From Ignelater luminosus (Eukaryota; Arthropoda; Insecta; Coleoptera; Elateridae), in the NCBI GenBank assembly GCA_011009095.1, contig VTPC01091253.1, positions 333,863-397,862 on the forward strand: 64,000 bases of DNA, read 5' to 3'. The translations under genes were made by a program, and so were the position numbers. Position 1 is the stretch's first letter. Each line of letters opens with the position of its first letter. This document shows positions 58,562 through 64,000 of this stretch, in pieces. The notes beneath the pieces are model-generated. The model saw only the letters and a program-made list of their open reading frames with translations, did not search any database and was not told the DNA's origin.

Positions 58562-60921
58562 CAAAATATCTCAAGTATTTAATTTTCATCTTGGTTAGAA
58601 ACTAGTTGTTACGCCTCTGGCAAATTAAGCCATGATAGTTGATGTTACAGAAAATTAATTATTTGTTCACATACTACAATTTTATACAAGAAACACTCAC
58701 TCAAAAGTTTACACTAACGAATTCCATCTAAATAAGACAAAGACACATCATAGGTGTGACCTTGAATCTTACTCTATCACATTACATGATAAAGTAAATA
58801 AATATTGGAGTGATTTGATTTGTCAATGTTGATTTCCAGTTGCCAAAGGGAATTAGGGAATTTGGTTGTGATTACGCGACGATGATAACGTCATTTCGCG
58901 GGCAATGCTGATGTCATATAGTCAGTACAGTTAATATAGACGAAACGAGGCAGCGAAGCAGCAGCAGACTCCAGTGTTGGTAATGGCAGCTCACCGGCGG
59001 TCCGTTTTAGGTGGGGTGATAGTTCTTCAGCAATCTGGCAAGCAGATTCGAAGAATAGAAATGAATTGACTCGTTGAGTCTACCAATCGGAGTCAATCAA
59101 AGTAAATTGTCAGGATTATTTAATGACCAACACAAGCTGTGCGCGTGAATATAGAATTTAGGTTAGAATAGAAAAAAATTATATGATAACGAGGGGAGGC
59201 AGTTTACGATGTCCGACCTGGTCGGTTGGGAAGGAAATGTCGGGCGAACGGCTAACTTTCACCGTTGCCGGTTCGGCCTCCAGTTACCCCCTGCAGTCCA
59301 CCACTAGGCGTTATGGAAAGTAACATCTGATTTCTTGGCAGTGTAGTAATTATCTTTCAAGAGAAGAATCAAGAGGTATAGAAACTTAGATTATTATTTG
59401 TTAATCTCTGGAGAGCTGTAGTTATCTGATATGGCTGCAGTATTGTTGTCAAAAATGCCCTCCAAGTGATTCATGATTATAGGAAAGATGCATTTTCAGC
59501 CAGGAATAAAATAAATGAGAATTTAGATGAAGTAACAGTGATGCGACGGCGATCGGTTCGGTGCTTTGCTAGCAGTTAAGCTTTGAAAGCGGCGAACGCG
59601 AAACACAAAGTATTAAGTAAGACGTCGATGTTGGACTTCGTAAGTGGATGTTCTTGTTGAGCTAGGAAGGTGGTTCTTCACGAAATATATTCTAGCGTAT
59701 GTGTGTTGTCGCAAATGGTTGACGTGACGATGATGGAACGCAGGTCGCGGATTGCGAAAAGTGAAGCAGCGTTGAAGTATTATGTTGGAATGCACTGGCG
59801 ATTGTTGCTTTTATTAGTAAGGAGAAAATCTTCATGGGAACAGTCGATTACTTACTACTTACTATTCAGGAACAGATGGGGCGCAGAAAGCGAGCATTCT
59901 TTAGTTTCTGATAATGTATAAAACCAGGTCCAAATGTCTGCTCATTCCAAAATTGGGTAACAACTAGAAAAATCCACCATCAACTCTATAGCCAAGACTG
60001 AAATATAATTATCTACTGAATTTTCTCACGCTTGAATGTTAACTTTGAAATCTGGGAGATTTACATTATAAGGAATTACATCTTTTTTATACATTAGTAA
60101 ACATAATCCCAATCAAAAGATGCAATCAGCTTTACTAATCTCTAGGCAAAGAGCATCTCGTCCCTCATCGATTACAATAAATGGAGTGATGAATGAACCT
60201 ACCTTCATCACTCCAAAACGCTTCAATATTTATTTTTAACATTTAAACTTACTCCTACTTAAAGACAACGCCACAACTGAATAAGCCAAACAAAAGATAT
60301 AAGTAATTGCTTTTTAAAATCAGTGATTTAGATCAAATAACAAGAGGCACGTTTTAAAACCCTTTCATAAAATTGAACACCTTCGAATGGATGCAAATAA
60401 CTCCGAGAGCATCCCATCAATTCGTGAAATTCTCTTAATCTGAATTCCTTAACGTTTACAAAAGAATTAGTCGTCCAAGCTACTGATTTTTCATACGCTC
60501 CCCATACGACTTATGCTAAATTCAATTCGCAACACGCGAACATTTCCATAACATTTAAAATGAAAACTCTCCACAGTGTATTTCTCTCAGCAGACCCATT
60601 TTTAGTTTACGGCTTCCAATCCCAATGGGAAAACCGATTTCATTTGGCTTTCAATACGCAAAACAGAAAGACTTCCTATAACCTGTTGCTTTCCCTTCGC
60701 TCCCTCCGAACAGATTTCACTCCACATTTGCAGCAAAGCGAGTAAATTAGAACGGTACGACACGCTTGCAACGTGTTTATTTGTCAGTACGTTCGAGTTT
60801 ATTACAGCCGTAATCAGAACCTGATGGGAAAACGAATCTATTGTAGCTTTATTTAGACTTTTGATAAAGACCCTATCTTATCAATGTTTTTAGACAATTC
60901 AGGCTTCAAGCCAAATGACGA
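58562..60921. repeat. spacer between exon K and the finger fragment, partly paralogous
   Basis: 60140-60350 matches 45630-45830 and 56290-56440. 60440-60600 matches 41095-41230 and 46000-46140. The part from 58600 to 60100 is mostly unique and more GC-balanced; short frames there (59613-59921) have no recognisable domain. Confidence 0.6.
60730..60764. repeat. conserved spacer element, copy 6
   Basis: GCAGCAAAGCGAGTAAATTA followed by GAACGGTACGACACG. It lies about 160 bases before the finger fragment at 60922. Confidence 0.65.
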
Positions 60922-61330
60922 ATTTAGTAACCCTGGATATTTTTCACAACATATAGTTGTGCATAGTACTGATAGACCGTATAAGTGTGAAATCTGTTCG
61001 GCTACATTTAAAAATAAATCTAGCTGTAGGGCACATATAAAATTGCATGGTCTATCAGTTATTAAGAAATTTGAATGTGGTGTTTGTTTGAAAAAGTTTA
61101 GGACAAAGGGTCAACTGAATGCTCATGCCACTCGTCACTCAGGAGTTTCTGTAGAATGCCCAACTTGTAATAAGAAGTTTTCTAATAAAGATTATTTAAA
61201 AGGTCAGACAGTAGTGCATAGTAAAGATATAAACCACCAATGTGACATTTGTGGAAAAACAATCAGAGGTCCTAGCAATCTTGTAAAACATTTGCAAATA
61301 CATAGCAACAATCGCGAAGAAGAAAAATGT
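60922..61330 (+). pseudogene. internal fragment of a K-like finger exon
   Basis: Similarity to exon K starts in the middle of its eighth finger (EFSNPGYFSQH, without the Cys pair). It continues through CEICSATFKNKSSCRAH, CGVCLKKFRTKGQLNAH and CPTCNKKFSNKDYLKGQ (first zinc His changed to Gln) to CDICGKTIRGPSNLVKH. It stops abruptly after NNREEEKC, where K continues with five more fingers. No convincing acceptor precedes it, though the frame is open from 60884 to 61351. It keeps a reading frame, so the loss is recent or the fragment is a partial duplicate without its ends. Confidence 0.8.
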
Positions 61331-62591
61331 TGGGTGCTGGTGCGGAGATAGCGGTCATTGGGTGGTAGTGGAAGACTTGGTAAAAACGCCAATTGTAGTT
61401 GAAGGTGTCGGTCATTGATGGTAATTGTTGCAATGTTGTTGCGATGGTGACGTGTACAAATGAGCTATCTCAGGACCACATGCGTTTGGTAGTGCATGCT
61501 AGAGTTATACAGTGACTTCGGGAGGCGTTCGGTAAACGGAACCCCAAAAGAACACCAAACCCGACAGCAGTAGTTTAACCTCCTCCAGGGACTGGAAGAA
61601 TATAAATGGCAGGGTCGTATGTTTTATTTATCATATTACTTTAATAGAAGTACGTGCACACCCTGCAGCTTGGCGCACTCCTAATACTGCTCTTTTACGT
61701 ATTAGTGCCATTCCTCATGCACTTTTTCCGCGCAAACCATTCTACGACTCCTCATGGCATAGGGTGAGATCGTACAGCAGCAGGAAGTGGAGGCTGGGTG
61801 GTCCACGATCCAATGGTGTGAAAAGGATATTGGCACTAGGAAACCATAATAACTACAACCGACGTCTGAATACAACTGGTCACTCTGCGGAACTTGACCT
61901 CAGTAAGATTCTCGTTCGCTTATATAGGACATACACATCGCATACATATTAACAAAGATAATGGTAAACACACAGAACCTTCAGATAAATGCTAATGTTA
62001 TGTGTCTAACTTTGTCTTAGCTTTGCTTTGACGTACATATAATGTGACAAAATAATATTAACATCTACGAGACATTTTCTTCCCCCTACTCAATCATGCC
62101 AAAGAGTAAAGTGTTTCGTCCTGCATTTTCGGAATGAAATGTGGCATCTACTTCTATATGAGACTGTTTTTTCTGTTATCTATTAATAGTATGGATAAGG
62201 TGGACTTGCACTTGCTTTTATGGATAAGCATTTAGAAGAAATTAGCATCCTGACGCTTTATACAATCTTCAATCTTCAAACTTCAACTGAAAACCAAAAA
62301 TACCGTTAATTTATAATCTATAAAACATGTTCGATATAATTTTAAAGCACTGTAGGTATGTAGTCTTATTTTTCATGCACAAAACCCATTGAGCAATATC
62401 AATGGATAAATCCGCAGTTCTATAACTAAAATGCCCTATTTTGTCATTGACAACTTTTGGAAGAAAAGGCTTCAAAGTAAAAATGAAATTTTATTGTTTT
62501 GAACATTATTTTGTTTTTATTTTAAATTTATTCTATTTAATCTACTTGTAACTCGATCCTAGATGTTTTCAATTAGATCAATTTGTTGCAG
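61331..62591. other. spacer with one dispersed repeat
   Basis: 61518-61600 matches the repeat at 23368. Otherwise AT-rich with nothing recognised. It ends in AATTTGTTGCAG, the acceptor of the THAP exon. Confidence 0.5.
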
Positions 62592-63054
62592 AAGTTACCC
62601 CTTGAAGTATGGAATTGTTGGTGGTCGAAAGAGATATTCGTGTAAGTACCCCGGTTGCAATAACGGGTACTACACGCAAACGTCCGAGGGCTTCGTCAAC
62701 AAGCATTTCTTCCGTTTTCGAAAAAATCCGCCCTATCATCAATTATGGAAGGATGCCTGCAACATTACAGATACTAATGTAAAAAACTTTTGTATCTGCG
62801 AGGACCATTTCAAAGAGTCCGATTTTGTGAATGAGAGAAAGGAACGTTTGAATATAAATGCTGTTCCTTTGCCGATTAATCCATCAAAAGAAGATTCATT
62901 ATTATCAGATAAGCAAGTTACTGCTGATGAATGTTTAAGGGACCCATCAGGTTCCTCTGTACAACGCTATTGCCTTTTAAACAGTACTGTCTTTCATTCG
63001 CAGAAAGAAAAGGTAGCGTACTACACACAAGATCATGATTATTGTTTAAGATAG
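62592..63054 (+). CDS. THAP-domain terminal exon, about 153 residues
   Basis: The acceptor TTTGTTGCAG at 62591 leaves one base (A), the same phase as the finger exons. The frame then reads SYPLKYGIVGGRKRYSCKYP and a THAP zinc domain: C-x4-C (CKYPGC), HFFRFRKNP, the conserved Trp in LWKDAC, C-x2-H in FCICEDHFKESDF, and the AVPxP box (NAVPLPIN). THAP domains bind DNA specifically. The remaining 65 residues are Ser- and acid-rich with no domain seen, ending DHDYCLR. THAP domains usually open a protein; here 16 residues precede the first zinc Cys and an in-frame splice-site entry exists. A start at the in-frame ATG at 62563 would need the CAG not to be used. Confidence 0.8.
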
Positions 63055-64000
63055 AATAACTTGTATTAGGGCTGTGGAAGATAATAATGTTCGACTGTTG
63101 TTATTTTTTATTGGGTTTGTTTAAATATATAAATTACATAAACAATGTGTTTATATGTACATGTGAGTTCAAAAATCAAATTTTATAAAAATATTAAAAA
63201 TCAGAAAAAGTTAATCTAAACCTTCAATACCTTCGTCGTCAAATACATTAATCTTATCACTTAAACCGTTCGTATGATATACAATGGAAAGTATTAACAA
63301 TTAAATCTAAGTTGCAAATAAATTTTCTAAATAGCAAAACTTTATAATCCTACCCTTTTAAAAATAAAAGAAACGACAATTAAAGGTAAGGAAAAACCAG
63401 ACTTGCCACGATATCCAAATTCCAGAATTTCTACAGCGCTGCAAAAAATGGAATCGAAGAAAAATCTGCAACAAACAACAAAAGAAAAACCAAAACCTTC
63501 TTAACCCACGCTTCCTAAGTTCTCCAGTTGTTTCTTTATTTCATGAAAAAAAAATTATCAATAAAAAATGTTAACAATCAGTTAAACAAAAGATGATTTC
63601 GTCAGAATGCATTTAAGTGAAGTACAATTAATCCACCTGTAATCATAAACAGTAGAATAAATTTAAATGTTTTGAACAAAATTGTTAAAAATTAAAAACC
63701 GACCTTCAGGACCAAGCACAGATTCAGTTGAACAAGAACCGCCGTAGGGTGTAGAACGGAATTATGATTTTTAGTCACCTTCCCCAGCAACTAAAGTGGA
63801 GAGGCGTCATTAAAAGACTTTTATCCTCAATTTCCAGGTGCGGAGAACAAGCTAATGAAATAAAAGAAATCTACCATGAGACCTATAAAAAACAAGAACA
63901 AGACCGCTTACTCTCGCTGAGTTGAGGCTTGACACAAAATCAAAAAAAAATATGCAACCGAATTCCGCCCTATTGCCTCTCACTTCAGCGCAGAACGTCA
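63055..64000. other. non-coding stretch, nothing recognised
   Basis: AT-rich sequence with no clear frame, repeat or RNA gene. Several AATAAA-like hexamers (for example near 63316) could serve the THAP exon, but none stands out. Confidence 0.45.

Noticed and set aside
59190-59310. GC-rich block with GCCGGTTCGGCCTCC resembling an internal Pol III B box (tRNA or SINE)
   Set aside because: No matching A box, no tRNA cloverleaf and no second copy in the window.

Overview
The window looks like AT-rich arthropod DNA, most likely insect. It has intron-rich gene structure, a mariner transposon, a hAT element with its target-site duplication, MITEs beginning CAGGGTGT, and Ty3/Gypsy, Penelope-like and LINE relics. 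The order of insect cannot be read from the sequence. No constant 5' gene part (for example a BTB or ZAD domain) was seen, and no RNA genes.

The dominant content is a plus-strand array of exons encoding DNA-binding domains, running from about 9 kb to 63 kb. Nine intact C2H2 zinc-finger exons begin at 18752, 20105, 25935, 34792, 39280, 43611, 47120, 54481 and 56937. They carry 6 to 17 fingers each. All nine start at a clear TTTTCAG-type acceptor, run uninterrupted to a stop, and most are followed by their own AATAAA. Around them lie other exon types with the same entry phase: a decayed THAP exon (10643), the first exon of a two-exon divergent finger unit (11693 joined to 16068), an exon of unknown domain (13035) and an intact THAP exon (62592). 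In every case exactly one purine remains after the acceptor before the first full codon. This is what a set of alternative 3' terminal exons fed by one shared upstream donor would look like, in the style of lola or mod(mdg4). Separate tandem genes with unseen short first exons remain possible.

The array shows birth and death of exons. Broken copies lie at 9352-10250, 31604-31868, 49769-50028, 51479-51610 and 60922-61330. Between 31 and 61 kb the spacers are also paralogous, so the duplicated unit was exon plus flank. One element of about 40 bp recurs six times in these spacers.

Layout: 1-9 kb is repeat-rich (CT microsatellite, a 122-bp tandem dimer, a hAT element, a foldback, a 371-bp MITE, a LINE fragment). 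9-18 kb holds the finger pseudogene, THAP relic, two-exon finger unit and unknown-domain exon. 18-27 kb holds finger exons A, B and C, with a small antisense gene for a secreted cysteine-rich peptide (22584-22993) and a plus-strand relic of its signal exon (25067). 27-31 kb holds a long-TIR MITE and a frameshifted mariner. 31-61 kb is the duplicated finger-exon array (D, E, F, G, J, K plus broken copies) with retroelement relics in its spacers. The THAP exon closes the window at 62.6-63.1 kb.
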